A DNA stretch of 64,000 nucleotides from VRUE01 sp963703335. Lineage in GTDB: Bacteria; Actinomycetota; Thermoleophilia; Solirubrobacterales; 70-9. Location: the NCBI GenBank assembly GCA_963703335.1, contig OY969812.1, forward strand, positions 310,001-374,000, written 5' to 3'. A program made the translations under genes and the position numbers. Positions 6,012-14,779 of this stretch are shown in pieces (the stretch's first letter is position 1; each line of letters begins with the position of its first letter). The notes beneath the pieces are model-generated. The model was given only the letters and a program-made list of their open reading frames with translations. It had not been told where the DNA came from and did no database searches.

Positions 6012-6839
6012 ATGTCCAAGCGAACAACCCTCATCTCGTTGCTTGCGGCGATCCTCGTCATGGCGATCCCTCCCTCCCTCGCCATGGCATGGGCGCCGGC
6101 CAGCCAGGCGACCGTCCACCCGGGTGTCCAGGTCTTTACAGAAGGCGCGCAGTGCACCTCCAACTTCGTCTTTCAGGACTCCGCCAACGTCTACTTGGGA
6201 CAAGCCGCGCACTGCTCGGGGACCGGCGGGCAGACCGAAACCAACGGCTGCACCAGCAGCTCGCTGCCCCTCGGCACCCCGGTCGAGGTCAGCGGAGCCA
6301 GCAAACCCGGCACGCTCGTCTACAACTCGTGGCTGACGATGCAGGCGGGCGGCGAGACCAATCCAGACGCCTGCGCCTACAACGATCTCGCCCTGATCAG
6401 GCTCGACCCCGCCGACGTCGGCAAAGTGAATCCCTCTGTGCCCGGCTTCGGTGGCCCAACCGGAGTGGGAGGCGTCGGCGGTCTCGGCTCCGCCGTCTAC
6501 TCCTACGGCAACTCCGAACTGCGCGGCGGCATCACCAAGCTCAGCCCGAAGCAGGGCGTGGTCGTGCAGAACGAAGGCAACGGCTGGAGCCACGTTGTCA
6601 TCACCCTCACTCCAGGAATACCCGGTGATTCGGGCAGCGGCTTCATGAACGCCAGCGGCGGTGCGATCGGCGTGCTGAGCACGCTGCAGCTCGCCCCCCT
6701 GCCCGCCACCAACGGCGTCGGGGACCTGGCCAAGGAGCTCGCCTACATGCGCGCCCACAGCAGCTTCGGCGACGTGCAGCTGGCGCAGGGAACCGAGGCG
6801 TTCAAACCGAACCTGGTCGGCGCGATCCTCGGCTCTTAG
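6012..6839 (+). CDS. Secreted trypsin-like serine protease
   Basis: 275 aa. The signal peptide is MSKRTTLISLLAAILVMAIP with likely cleavage after the Ala-rich region near residue 30. The chymotrypsin-fold triad is visible: His67 (AAHCSG), Asp125 (NDLALIRLD) and Ser207 (GDSGSG). Cysteines at 48/68 and 80/121 may form disulphides. The ATG at 6012 is preceded by a perfect GGAGG. The substrate is unknown; export to the wall or medium is inferred. It is the first chromosomal gene to the right of the tRNA-Gly island and stands alone. Confidence 0.85.
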   Translation: MSKRTTLISLLAAILVMAIPPSLAMAWAPASQATVHPGVQVFTEGAQCTSNFVFQDSANVYLGQAAHCSGTGGQTETNGCTSSSLPLGTPVEVSGASKPGTLVYNSWLTMQAGGETNPDACAYNDLALIRLDPADVGKVNPSVPGFGGPTGVGGVGGLGSAVYSYGNSELRGGITKLSPKQGVVVQNEGNGWSHVVITLTPGIPGDSGSGFMNASGGAIGVLSTLQLAPLPATNGVGDLAKELAYMRAHSSFGDVQLAQGTEAFKPNLVGAILGS

Positions 6840-6873
6840 CCGGGCGCGCCTTCCCCTCGGCCAGGGATACCCC

Positions 6874-7365
6874 CTAGGCGTCCAGCTCGGCCAGCAGGTC
6901 GTGCAGGTCAAGGGGCCGCGTGTACATCGCCACCTTGTCGCCCGGCGCGGGCTGCGGCCACTCCTCTTTTGGCCGGTCCCAGTAGAGCTCAATCCCGTTT
7001 TGATCGGGGTCGCTGAGGTAGAGAGCCTCGCTGACTCCGTGATCGGAGGCGCCGGAGAGCCCGACGCCGTGATCGATCAAGCGTTGTAGCGCCACCGCCA
7101 GGGCACGCCGCGTCGGATAACGGATCGCGAAGTGGAAGAGGCCCGTCGTCCCGGCTGCGGGTGGCTCGCCACCCTTGGACTGCCAGGTGTTGAGACCGAT
7201 GTGATGGTGGTAGCCACCAGCCGAGACGAAGGCGGCTTCGTCACCCATGCGCGCCTGCAACTCGAAACCGAGCACGTCGCAGTAGAAACTGAGGGCGCGG
7301 TCGAGGTCGGCCACCTTGAGGTGAACGTGGCCAATGTCCACGCCTGGGTCGAGCGGCTCAGCCAT
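6874..7365 (-). CDS. VOC-superfamily (glyoxalase/extradiol dioxygenase-like) protein
   Basis: 163 aa with two paired beta-alpha-beta-beta-beta modules. The first has HVHLKVADLDRALSFYCDVLGF with metal-ligand His18 or so. The second has LFHFAIRYP and LSDPDQNGIELYWDRP with the conserved Glu ligand. It most resembles CatE-type ring-cleavage-like VOC proteins. Metal-dependent chemistry is likely but the substrate is unknown. The ATG at 7365 overlaps the RNase H stop (8 bp), so it is the last gene of a coupled operon. Confidence 0.8.
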   Translation of the reverse strand: MAEPLDPGVDIGHVHLKVADLDRALSFYCDVLGFELQARMGDEAAFVSAGGYHHHIGLNTWQSKGGEPPAAGTTGLFHFAIRYPTRRALAVALQRLIDHGVGLSGASDHGVSEALYLSDPDQNGIELYWDRPKEEWPQPAPGDKVAMYTRPLDLHDLLAELDA

Positions 7366-7753
7366 CGAGCGCCTCATTGACGAGGCGGTCGGCCTCGGCG
7401 TTGTGCTCGCGGCGCACGTGGCGGATCGACCAGCTGTCGAAGTCGTTGAGTGCGCTCTTCACCTGGGCGTGCAGTTCGCGCATTGTCGCGTCCTTGACCT
7501 TGTATTCGCCTTTGACCTGCTTGACGACGAGCTCGGAGTCGCCAACCAGCTCGAGCTCGCTGGCGCCCAGGGTCCCCGCCATCTCTATGCCGAGCAACAG
7601 CGCTTTGTACTCGGCGACGTTGTTGGTCGCGCGGCCGATCCGCTCGCCGCGCTCCTGCAGGACGCCTCCTTCAGAGTCCTGCACGACGGCTGCGATCGCC
7701 GCCGGACCGGGATTTCCTCGCGCGCCGCCGTCAACGTTGACGACCAGCTTCAT
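7358..7753 (-). CDS. Ribonuclease HI family protein
   Basis: 131 aa. The RNase H fold begins KLVVNVDGGARGNPGPAA with the first Asp. NVAEYKALLLG carries the Glu, LELVGDSELVVKQV the second Asp, and HVRREHNAEADRLVNEAL the C-terminal His/Asp. It removes RNA from RNA-DNA hybrids. It is of the short archaeal/Bacillus YpdQ-like type. I chose the ATG at 7753 because it overlaps the stop of the upstream gene (ATGA); a TTG 15 bp earlier is the alternative. Confidence 0.85.
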   Translation of the reverse strand: MKLVVNVDGGARGNPGPAAIAAVVQDSEGGVLQERGERIGRATNNVAEYKALLLGIEMAGTLGASELELVGDSELVVKQVKGEYKVKDATMRELHAQVKSALNDFDSWSIRHVRREHNAEADRLVNEALDG

Positions 7754-8163
7754 CCGCGCCTCAGCCAACCGATGCGGCGACGAGCCGGTAGGCCCGCAGT
7801 GCCGAAGACGATTCGTGCTCCCTTACCGACGCCCGCGTTCCACTGCCGAGCAGAGCGATCGAGTTGCTCGACGTCATTCCCCTTGCCGATCTCGAAGACC
7901 CGACCGTCGGCGCAATCGACACCCCACTGGTACCAGCAGAGCTCCCAGGCTACGGTTATCCGGGCCTGGCCCGCGGATCCCGCAGCGGCACCGACCGACG
8001 CGCGCGGCTGACCGAGACTGCGGGTCAGACCGGCGACGGTGCGGCCTGCCTCGCTGGCGTTGAAGCGAGCCACGGCGTTCTCGAGCTGCGCATTGGGTGC
8101 ATCCGGTTGTCGCCGCCTGACGTTGGCGCCAGGAGCAGCCGGATCGCGCTGATAAATGCTCAC
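7750..8163 (-). CDS. Hypothetical protein coupled to RNase H
   Basis: 137 aa with no family I recognise. The N-terminal half is Ala/Arg/Gln-rich and probably disordered. The C-terminal half contains a compact segment, ARITVAWELCWYQWGVD, followed by VFEIGKGNDVEQLD. It is supported as real by its ATGA overlap with the RNase H gene and its tight place between the EF-G-like gene and rnhA. A role with RNA or the ribosome would be only a guess from neighbours. Confidence 0.6.
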   Translation of the reverse strand: MSIYQRDPAAPGANVRRRQPDAPNAQLENAVARFNASEAGRTVAGLTRSLGQPRASVGAAAGSAGQARITVAWELCWYQWGVDCADGRVFEIGKGNDVEQLDRSARQWNAGVGKGARIVFGTAGLPARRRIGWLRRG

Positions 8164-8200
8164 GCCCGAAAGCTAGTTCACGGATGGCGACGGGAGTGAG

Positions 8201-10267
8201 TCAGGCGGTCGTTGCCACGACTTTCTCAGCGAGGTGTGCCGGCACCTCCTGGTAGCGCTCAAACTCGACCTCGAACTCTGCCCGGCCACCGCTGATCGAG
8301 CGCAGGTCGGGCGCGTAGTCGAGCACCTCCGACATTGGCACCTCGGCGCGCACCTCGGTGGCGCTGCCTTTCGGCTCCATCCCGAGCGGATGCCCACGGC
8401 GCGAGTTGAGGTCGCCAATGACATCGCCAACGACATCCCCCGGACAGCTGACGACGAGCTTCACGATCGGCTCCAGCAGGACCGGGTCGGCAGCTTCCAT
8501 CGCCTCCTTGAAGGCCATCGCGCCGGCGATTTTGAAAGCCATCTCAGAGGAATCGACGTCGTGGTGCTTGCCGTCAACCAGACGCACCCGCACCCCCTTC
8601 ACCGGGTAGCCGGCAACCGTGCCGTGGGCCATCGCCTCTTCAATGCCCTTCTCGACGGCCGGGATGAAGCTGCCGGGAATCGCCGCGCCCTTGATCTTGT
8701 TGACGAACTCGAAGGCCACGCCGTCATCGGCCGGCTCGATCTCGATCTGGCAGTCGGCGAACTGACCGCGGCCCCCGGACTGCTTCTTGTAGCGGGCGTG
8801 GGCACTGGCGGACTGGCGAATCGACTCCTGGTAGGGGACCCGTGGCGGGTGGAGCTCGATCTCGACGCCGAAGCGGCGCTTCATCCGGGCCACGATCACC
8901 TCGACGTGAATCTGGGTGAGGCCGGCGATGATCTGCTCGCCGGTCTGCGCATCGCGGTGCACGTCTAGGGTCGGGTCCTCCTCGGTCAGTCGCCGCACCG
9001 CGGCGGCCGCCTTCTCCTCGTCCCCCTTCGACTTCGGTTCATAGGCAAAGGCCATCACCGGATCGGGCAGGTCGAGCGGGGGAAAGTGAATGTCTTCCTG
9101 GCTGGCGCAGAGCACGTCGCCAGCGCGCGTCTCCTTCAGCTTCGCGACGGCGCCAATGTCCCCCGCCCCCAACTCCCCGCACTGGTTCAACTCCTTGCCG
9201 AGCGGTTGACCGAGCTGGCCGATCCGCTCCTTCTGCCCGCGGGTGACGTTGAAAACCTGGGAATCGGAGGCGAGCGTGCCGCGGTAGACGCGAAAGAGGT
9301 TCAGCCGCCCGGCGTAGGGATCGGCAAGCGTCTTGAACACGTAGGCGACCAGCGGTCCCTCCTCGTCGGGTTCGATCTCGATCGGGTTGCCGTCGACATC
9401 GGTCGCCCCTAGCGCCCCGCGCATTGCCGGCGAGGGCAGGTCCTCAACCAGCGCGTCGAGCAGGCGACCGGTGCCGAGGTTGCGAGTCGCCACGCCGCAG
9501 GTGACGGGGAAGATCCGGCCCGCGGTGACGCCCTGCTTGAGCACGCGCACGATCTCGTCGTGATCGATCTCCTCGCCCTCGAGGTAGCGCTCCATCAGCT
9601 CGTCGGAGTTCTCCGCCACCTCGTCCATCAGCTTCTCCCGGTACTCCTCCGCCAGAGCGCGCAGATCGTCGGGGATCTCGACCTCTTCGGCGGCCTCGGG
9701 GCCGATACCCGGATAGGCAAAAGCCTTCTGGTCGATCAGGTCGACCACCCCCCGCACCTCCTGCTCGACCCCGATCGGGATCTCGGTCGCGACGACGTGC
9801 GGCCCGAACGCTGCCTTGAGCGAGTCGAGCGCCCGGAAGAAGTCGGCCCGCTCGCGGTCGAGCATGTTGACGAAGACAAGCCGCGCGAGACCCTCGGCGT
9901 CGGCGCGGCGCCAGAGCCGCTCCGTGTGCACCTCGACCCCCATCACGCCGTTGACGACGACCACCGCTGCGTCGGCGACCCGCAAGGCGGCAATCGCGTC
10001 GGCGACGAAGCTCGACTCGCCCGGCGTATCGATCAGGTTGATCTCGCGCCCGCCATGTTCAAAGCAGGCGAGCGAGGCATTGATCGACAGCGATCGTTCC
10101 TGCTCGTCGGGCTCGTGGTCAGAGACGGTGGTCCCGTCGGCGACGGTACCGAGACGACTGGCCGTCCCCGCCTCGAACAGCATCGACTCGTGCAGGCTCG
10201 TCTTGCCGCAGCCCCGGTGCCCTATCAGAGCAACGTTGCGAATCCGGTCTGCGGCCTTGTGAGGCAC
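8201..10267 (-). CDS. EF-G-like translational GTPase paralogue
   Basis: 688 aa in the EF-G layout: G domain, domain II, then domains III-V. The P-loop is GHRGCGKTS (residues 16-24), unlike the GHIDAGKTT of canonical EF-G. DTPGESSF gives G3, and the expected NKxD is replaced by NMLDRERAD. The C-terminal half keeps the EF-G IV/V pattern (GGRGQFADCQIEIEP, RRGHPLGMEPKG). It belongs with the actinobacterial 'elongation factor G-like' group, whose exact role is unclear; ribosome recycling or stress translation is possible. The start is GTG at 10267. Confidence 0.85.
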   Translation of the reverse strand: MPHKAADRIRNVALIGHRGCGKTSLHESMLFEAGTASRLGTVADGTTVSDHEPDEQERSLSINASLACFEHGGREINLIDTPGESSFVADAIAALRVADAAVVVVNGVMGVEVHTERLWRRADAEGLARLVFVNMLDRERADFFRALDSLKAAFGPHVVATEIPIGVEQEVRGVVDLIDQKAFAYPGIGPEAAEEVEIPDDLRALAEEYREKLMDEVAENSDELMERYLEGEEIDHDEIVRVLKQGVTAGRIFPVTCGVATRNLGTGRLLDALVEDLPSPAMRGALGATDVDGNPIEIEPDEEGPLVAYVFKTLADPYAGRLNLFRVYRGTLASDSQVFNVTRGQKERIGQLGQPLGKELNQCGELGAGDIGAVAKLKETRAGDVLCASQEDIHFPPLDLPDPVMAFAYEPKSKGDEEKAAAAVRRLTEEDPTLDVHRDAQTGEQIIAGLTQIHVEVIVARMKRRFGVEIELHPPRVPYQESIRQSASAHARYKKQSGGRGQFADCQIEIEPADDGVAFEFVNKIKGAAIPGSFIPAVEKGIEEAMAHGTVAGYPVKGVRVRLVDGKHHDVDSSEMAFKIAGAMAFKEAMEAADPVLLEPIVKLVVSCPGDVVGDVIGDLNSRRGHPLGMEPKGSATEVRAEVPMSEVLDYAPDLRSISGGRAEFEVEFERYQEVPAHLAEKVVATTA

Positions 10268-10318
10268 GCACCTGAAGGTACCCGTCGAGCGCCAGAACTC
10301 AACCGGGTTAAGTACGGG

Positions 10319-11092
10319 TCAGGCAGCCTGCAGGCCGGACTTGAGGCGCATCACGGCCTTGGTGTGCAGCTGAGAGACGCGCGACTCGGTGACCCCGAGG
10401 ACCTCACCGATCTCACGCAGGGTGAGGTTCTCGTAGTAGTAGAGGGCGACGACGAGCTGCTCGCGCTCCGGCAGCGAGGAGATTGCCTCGGTGAGGCGAT
10501 CCTTGATCTCGCTGCTGGCCAACGACTCCTGCGGATCCTCGGCGCGCGGATCGGAGATCGTGTCGAGCAGGGAGACCTGGTCACCGGAAGAGTCCGAGAC
10601 GGTCCAGAGCTCGTCGAGCGCGTAGACGGAAGAGTTGGCGATCTCGAGCAGCGCGGTCTGCAGTTCGTCCTCGCTGATCTTGAGGCGGGCCGCAAGCTCG
10701 GCCTCACTCGGCGCCCGCTGCAGCTCATGCTCGAGTTTGGCTTGCGTCGCCTCGATCTCACGGGCGCGGGAACGGACCGAGCGCGGCACCCAGTCAAGGG
10801 AGCGCAGCTCGTCGATGATCGCGCCGCGGATGCGGGTCATCGCGAAGGTCTCGAACTTGATCCCCCGCTCGGGCTCGAAGCGCTCGATCGCGCCGATCAG
10901 GCCCATCAGCCCATAAGAGATCAGGTCAGCGTCGTCGACGTGCGAGGGCAGGCCAGCGCCGAGACGACCGGCGACGAACTTGACCATCGGCGAGTAGGCA
11001 ACCACCAAACGCTCCCGCGCTTTGGCGTCGCCTTCCTCCTTGTAGCGGCGCCAAAGATCGCGCAGCTCCACCTCTTTTACGCCGGTTTCCAT
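10319..11092 (-). CDS. RNA polymerase sigma factor, FliA/WhiG family
   Basis: 257 aa. Region 2 has YSPMVKFVAGRL and LISYGLMGLIGAIERFEP, region 3 is short, and region 4 is LPEREQLVVALYYYENLTL with a helix-turn-helix LREIGEVLGVTESRVSQLHTKA. GGGAG precedes the ATG. It would direct RNA polymerase to a group 3 regulon, for flagella in motile species or for development in WhiG users. No flagellar or anti-sigma gene is visible in the window, so the regulon is unknown. Confidence 0.88.
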   Translation of the reverse strand: METGVKEVELRDLWRRYKEEGDAKARERLVVAYSPMVKFVAGRLGAGLPSHVDDADLISYGLMGLIGAIERFEPERGIKFETFAMTRIRGAIIDELRSLDWVPRSVRSRAREIEATQAKLEHELQRAPSEAELAARLKISEDELQTALLEIANSSVYALDELWTVSDSSGDQVSLLDTISDPRAEDPQESLASSEIKDRLTEAISSLPEREQLVVALYYYENLTLREIGEVLGVTESRVSQLHTKAVMRLKSGLQAA

Positions 11093-11135
11093 CGACTCCC
11101 GCTGAATCCTATGTTCGCTGACAAGTTAGTGCCGC

Positions 11136-12017
11136 TCATGCGCGCGGGTGGGTGGCCGCATACGCGTCACGGAGGCGAGCCGCATCGACGCGAGTGTAGA
11201 CCTGTGTGGTCGATATGGAAGCGTGACCGAGCAGCTCCTGGATCGTTCTCAGGTCGGCTCCGCCCTCGAGGAGGTGGGTGGCGAAGCTGTGCCGCAGCGA
11301 GTGCGGCGAGATGCCGCCGGCGAGCGCGGCCTCGCGAACCCAGAGCCCGAGGCGACGGGTGACGTCGGAGTTGGAGAGGCGACGACCGCTCTTCGAGAGG
11401 AAGAGAGCGAGCTCGCGCGGATCGCTGGCCAGAGCATGTCGGCCGCGCTCGGTATAGCGCTGCAAGGCGCGCTGGGCGGGCTCACCCACCGGCAGCAGCC
11501 GTTCCTTGGAGCCCTTGCCGAGCACGCGCAGCTGCTCGGTCTCAAAATCGAGCGCTCCGAGATCGAGGTTGACGATCTCCTCGCAGCGAAGCCCGCAGGA
11601 GTAGGCAAGCTCGAGCATCGCCCGGTCGCGCAGCTCCAGCGGTGTCCGGGCCGGAATGCGCTCGAGCAACCGGCGCACCTGCTCGACTGAGAGAACCTGC
11701 GGCAGCTTCTCTTCGCGCTTCGGACTGGAGACAAGGTCGGCCGGGTTCTGCCCGACCCGCTCGGTGCGGACGAGGTAGTCGAAGAGCCCGCGGATGGCCG
11801 CCAGCTTGCGGGCCACCGTCGCAGGCGCCGCGCCCTCCGAGGAGAGCCCGGCAGCGTAGCGCCGCACGTCGCGATGGCGAACCTCCCCCGGCGACCGATC
11901 GCCCGCCCACTCGACGAACTGCCCGAGATCGACGGCGTAGGCGCGCCGAGTTCGCTCGGCGCTTCCCCGCGCCCTGAGGTCGCGATCGTATGCGGCGAGC
12001 GCCTCGTCCCAGTCCAT
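11136..12017 (-). CDS. xerD: Tyrosine recombinase XerD-like
   Basis: 293 aa. An N-terminal SAM-like core-binding domain (RRAYAVDLGQFVEWAG...) is followed by a catalytic domain with Arg144 (CGLRCEE), Lys168, His239 and Arg242 (HSLRHSFATHLL), His265 (LGHASISTT) and Tyr274. Its length and composition fit a chromosome dimer-resolution Xer protein rather than a phage integrase. It lies in a housekeeping stretch 5 kb from the tRNA-Gly island and is not part of it, although it is the only tyrosine recombinase in the window. Confidence 0.85.
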   Translation of the reverse strand: MDWDEALAAYDRDLRARGSAERTRRAYAVDLGQFVEWAGDRSPGEVRHRDVRRYAAGLSSEGAAPATVARKLAAIRGLFDYLVRTERVGQNPADLVSSPKREEKLPQVLSVEQVRRLLERIPARTPLELRDRAMLELAYSCGLRCEEIVNLDLGALDFETEQLRVLGKGSKERLLPVGEPAQRALQRYTERGRHALASDPRELALFLSKSGRRLSNSDVTRRLGLWVREAALAGGISPHSLRHSFATHLLEGGADLRTIQELLGHASISTTQVYTRVDAARLRDAYAATHPRA

Positions 12018-12050
12018 TGGATCAGGTTCGCCGTGTGACCCCGTGAGCCT

Positions 12051-13088
12051 CTAGCCGATGTAAATCGGCGTGCCGACTTCTACTTCGTCATACAGTTCTT
12101 CGACGTCCGGGATTGCCATGCGGACGCAGCCGTGGGAGGCGGCCGAGCCGAGCGAGTAGGTCTCTTCGGTGCCGTGGATGCCGGCGCCTTCGAAGATCCC
12201 CATCCAGCGCGCCTTGATCGGGTTGGAGGGGCCGGGCGGGATGTCCTGGCCGGCGAGACTGCCGGCCCAATCCGATTCCGGCACGTGCCAGGTGGGATTT
12301 TCTTCCTTTTCCTGGATGTGGTAGAGCCCTTCCGGGGTTTCCAGGCCTTCCTGACCGACGGCGACGGTGTAGGTCTTCGCCAGCTTCAGGTCCTTCCAGA
12401 GGCGCAGGGTGTAGCTGCCGCGATCGAGGGTGAGGTAGGAGGGGTAGGCCGCCGCAACTTCTTTGGTCGTCACCTCGGGTTTCGTGTAGTGGGTACGAGC
12501 CGCGATCGTGTGGTCGGCGTCGGCGTTAAGAACCGCGGCGCGCAGCTGGCGCGTGAGCAGGTTGTCGCGCAGCTTGCGTCCGTTCTCGGCCGCGACCACT
12601 TCAAGTGAGTCGGCGCTCGGTTCCACAGAGGCGTCCTTTGCTTCGCGATCGACTTCGTTTGCGACCTCGCGCACAAAGCGGTTGATCGCTGCCCGCGAGT
12701 AGGTGACATCGGCGGGGATCTGCTTATCGACGCTGCCGCCGGTCACGTAGCGGACGAGCCGGCCGGGGAATCCTCCGTCGCGGCTTTCGGAGAGGGCTTC
12801 CTCGACCGCCGCATTCAGATCCGCGTGAACTTTGAGGCTCTTGCCGTCGAGCGTCCAGCTCTCGCCGTCGTAGCCGACCCGCAGCGAGTGCCGCAGCGGC
12901 CCGAGCAACTCGCGGCGCACCGCCCGCTTGGCTTCGGCTTCGTTCATGCCGCCGACGTCGACGCCACCGACCGTCACGCCGTCGGCGATCTTGTCCTTCT
13001 CCGAGCTGTCGTAGGCGTAGCCAACCCCGATCAGGGCAAGCAGCAACGCCACGACGGCGACGATCGCGATTTGCGTCTTACGACCCAC
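12051..13088 (-). CDS. L,D-transpeptidase (YkuD) with peptidoglycan-binding domain
   Basis: 345 aa. One N-terminal membrane anchor (IAIVAVVALLLALIGVGYAY, about 7-26) leads to an extracytoplasmic region containing a YoaR/PG_binding_4-like module. The C-terminal YkuD domain has the catalytic SHGCVRM motif with His319 and Cys321. It should form 3-3 crosslinks in peptidoglycan or attach proteins to it. The start is a GTG at 13088. It is divergent from the cyclo-ligase gene. Confidence 0.88.
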   Translation of the reverse strand: MGRKTQIAIVAVVALLLALIGVGYAYDSSEKDKIADGVTVGGVDVGGMNEAEAKRAVRRELLGPLRHSLRVGYDGESWTLDGKSLKVHADLNAAVEEALSESRDGGFPGRLVRYVTGGSVDKQIPADVTYSRAAINRFVREVANEVDREAKDASVEPSADSLEVVAAENGRKLRDNLLTRQLRAAVLNADADHTIAARTHYTKPEVTTKEVAAAYPSYLTLDRGSYTLRLWKDLKLAKTYTVAVGQEGLETPEGLYHIQEKEENPTWHVPESDWAGSLAGQDIPPGPSNPIKARWMGIFEGAGIHGTEETYSLGSAASHGCVRMAIPDVEELYDEVEVGTPIYIG

Positions 13089-13161
13089 TGGTTACAAATC
13101 CTACGACCGCGCACCGACGGGCTCGACGGATATCGACTATCGCGGCGGATATGTTTCACCG

Positions 13162-13884
13162 GTGCCATCCGCGGTCAGCAAGGACAGCGTTCGCAAGAAA
13201 GTCTGGAAGGCGATGGATCGCGAGGGCGTCTCACGCTTCCCAGGGGCAGAGGGGCGCATCCCCAATTTTGCCGGCGCGAAGCTGGCGGCGGAGAAGCTCG
13301 CCGGGCAGCGTGCTTGGAAGCGCGCCCGCGTAGTCAAGGCCAATCCGGACTCGCCGCAGACTTACGCCCGCCGCATCGCCCTCGAGGAGGGCAAGACCGT
13401 GATTATGGCGGTGCCGCGACTGCGCGACCCCCACCCCTTCCGGGTGCTCGACCCGAAGAAGCTTTCCAAACGCGCGGTCAAAGAGGCGGCGACGATCAAG
13501 GGGGCGCTCAAACACGGTCGCGTAGTCGCCCTCGATGAGCTGCCCGAGATCGACTTCGTGCTCTGCGGCTCGGTGGCCGTCAACCTCAGCGGCGCCCGGG
13601 TCGGCAAGGGCGGCGGCTACTCTGACCTCGAGTACGGAGTACTGATCGACGCCGGCAAGATCGACGGTCACACCACCGTGGCGACCACCGTCCATCCCAC
13701 CCAGGTCCTGCGCCAGCACCTGATGATGACCTCGCACGACCTGCCGGTAGACGTGATCGCCACCCCCCGCGCCGTGATCGAGGTCGAGCGCCAGTACGAG
13801 CGCCCGCGCGGGATCCTCTGGGATCACCTGCAGCCCCCTCAGATACGCGAAATACCCATACTTGAACGTATGGGCTATGCCTGA
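13162..13884 (+). CDS. 5-formyltetrahydrofolate cyclo-ligase family protein
   Basis: 240 aa. It has the MTHFS-type nucleotide/folate motif GARVGKGGGYSDLEYGVL (about 148-165) and HPTQVL later. The basic N-terminal start VSKDSVRKKVWKAM is typical. The family reconverts 5-formyl-THF to methenyl-THF using ATP; this longer relative (MTHFSD-like) may differ in substrate. The start is GTG 13162. Its stop overlaps the following hydrolase start (ATGCCTGA), so the two form an operon. Confidence 0.75.
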   Translation: MPSAVSKDSVRKKVWKAMDREGVSRFPGAEGRIPNFAGAKLAAEKLAGQRAWKRARVVKANPDSPQTYARRIALEEGKTVIMAVPRLRDPHPFRVLDPKKLSKRAVKEAATIKGALKHGRVVALDELPEIDFVLCGSVAVNLSGARVGKGGGYSDLEYGVLIDAGKIDGHTTVATTVHPTQVLRQHLMMTSHDLPVDVIATPRAVIEVERQYERPRGILWDHLQPPQIREIPILERMGYA

Positions 13885-14779
13885 CGACTACGGCAATCCA
13901 GATCCAGACTGGCTGAAGATCGACTGGCGGCCACATGTACACAGGCTTGAGCTGCCCGGGGCGACGATCAACTACGCCGAGATCGGCGAGGGCAGGCCGA
14001 TCGTCTTCGTGCACGGCCTGACCAGTTCCTGGCAGGCCTGGCTGGAGAACATGCCCCACTTCGCCGAGCGCGGCTACCGCGCGATCGCCCTCGACCTGCC
14101 CGGCTTCGGCGCCAGCCCGATGCCGTCATGGACGATCGACATGCCCGCCTATGGCCGCATGCTGCGCGACTTCTGCGAGAAGCTGGACATCGGCGGAGAC
14201 GCGACCGTCGTCGGCAACTCGATGGGCGGCCTGATCGCCGCAGAGGCCGTTCTCGCCGAGCCGAACCGCTTCAGCCGGCTGGCGCTGGTCTCGGCGGCAG
14301 GTTTCATCAACACTTGGTTGCCACATCAGCGAGGCAAGGCCACCTCGCAGGCCTGGAACACCCTCGGGCGCCCCTTCGGTGCCGCGGCCCGCTTCTTCGT
14401 CACCCACCCCCGCGCCCGCTGGTTGATGTTTCGCTTCGCGATCCGCTACCCGGGCCGGCTGCGCAAGGAGCTGCTCTGGGAGCAAATGGCCTCCGGCGTG
14501 CCCTGTTCCGGCTTCGCCGATTCGCTCACCGCGGTGATCGAATACGACGCCCGCGACCGCCTCGAAGAGATCCAGATCCCGGTGATGATCGTTTGGGGCA
14601 CCGACGACTGGGTCATCCCCTCGGCTGCCGCGCTCAGCTACAACCGCCGCATCCCCCACTCCCGCCTGGAGATCTTTGAGCACACCGGACATGTCCCCCA
14701 GCTTGAGCGTCCATCCCGCTTCAACCGCCTCCTGGACGAGTTCCTGGCCCCGCCCGGTTACGACGTGACCGCGCCGTGA
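13877..14779 (+). CDS. Alpha/beta-hydrolase
   Basis: 300 aa. The oxyanion segment FVHGLTSSWQAW, nucleophile elbow GNSMGG (Ser near 120), the acid in WGTDDWVIP and catalytic His in HTGHVPQLERP are all present. It is a cytosolic serine hydrolase of unknown substrate, similar to haloalkane-dehalogenase or meta-cleavage hydrolase types. ATG 13877 overlaps the preceding stop by 8 bp. Its end overlaps the convergent ilvD end by 22 bp. Confidence 0.82.
   Translation: MPDDYGNPDPDWLKIDWRPHVHRLELPGATINYAEIGEGRPIVFVHGLTSSWQAWLENMPHFAERGYRAIALDLPGFGASPMPSWTIDMPAYGRMLRDFCEKLDIGGDATVVGNSMGGLIAAEAVLAEPNRFSRLALVSAAGFINTWLPHQRGKATSQAWNTLGRPFGAAARFFVTHPRARWLMFRFAIRYPGRLRKELLWEQMASGVPCSGFADSLTAVIEYDARDRLEEIQIPVMIVWGTDDWVIPSAAALSYNRRIPHSRLEIFEHTGHVPQLERPSRFNRLLDEFLAPPGYDVTAP

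Noticed and set aside
9560..11362. A 600-codon plus-strand open frame opposite the EF-G-like gene and sigma factor
   Set aside because: It is the complement of two clearly coding genes. Its composition is the His/Asp/Arg-rich pattern expected from antisense frames in high-GC DNA.
11136..12017. XerD-like recombinase as the integrase of the tRNA-Gly cassettes
   Set aside because: It lies in a housekeeping cluster away from the att cores and looks like a standard Xer protein. A role in trans cannot be excluded but nothing in the sequence links it to the cassettes.
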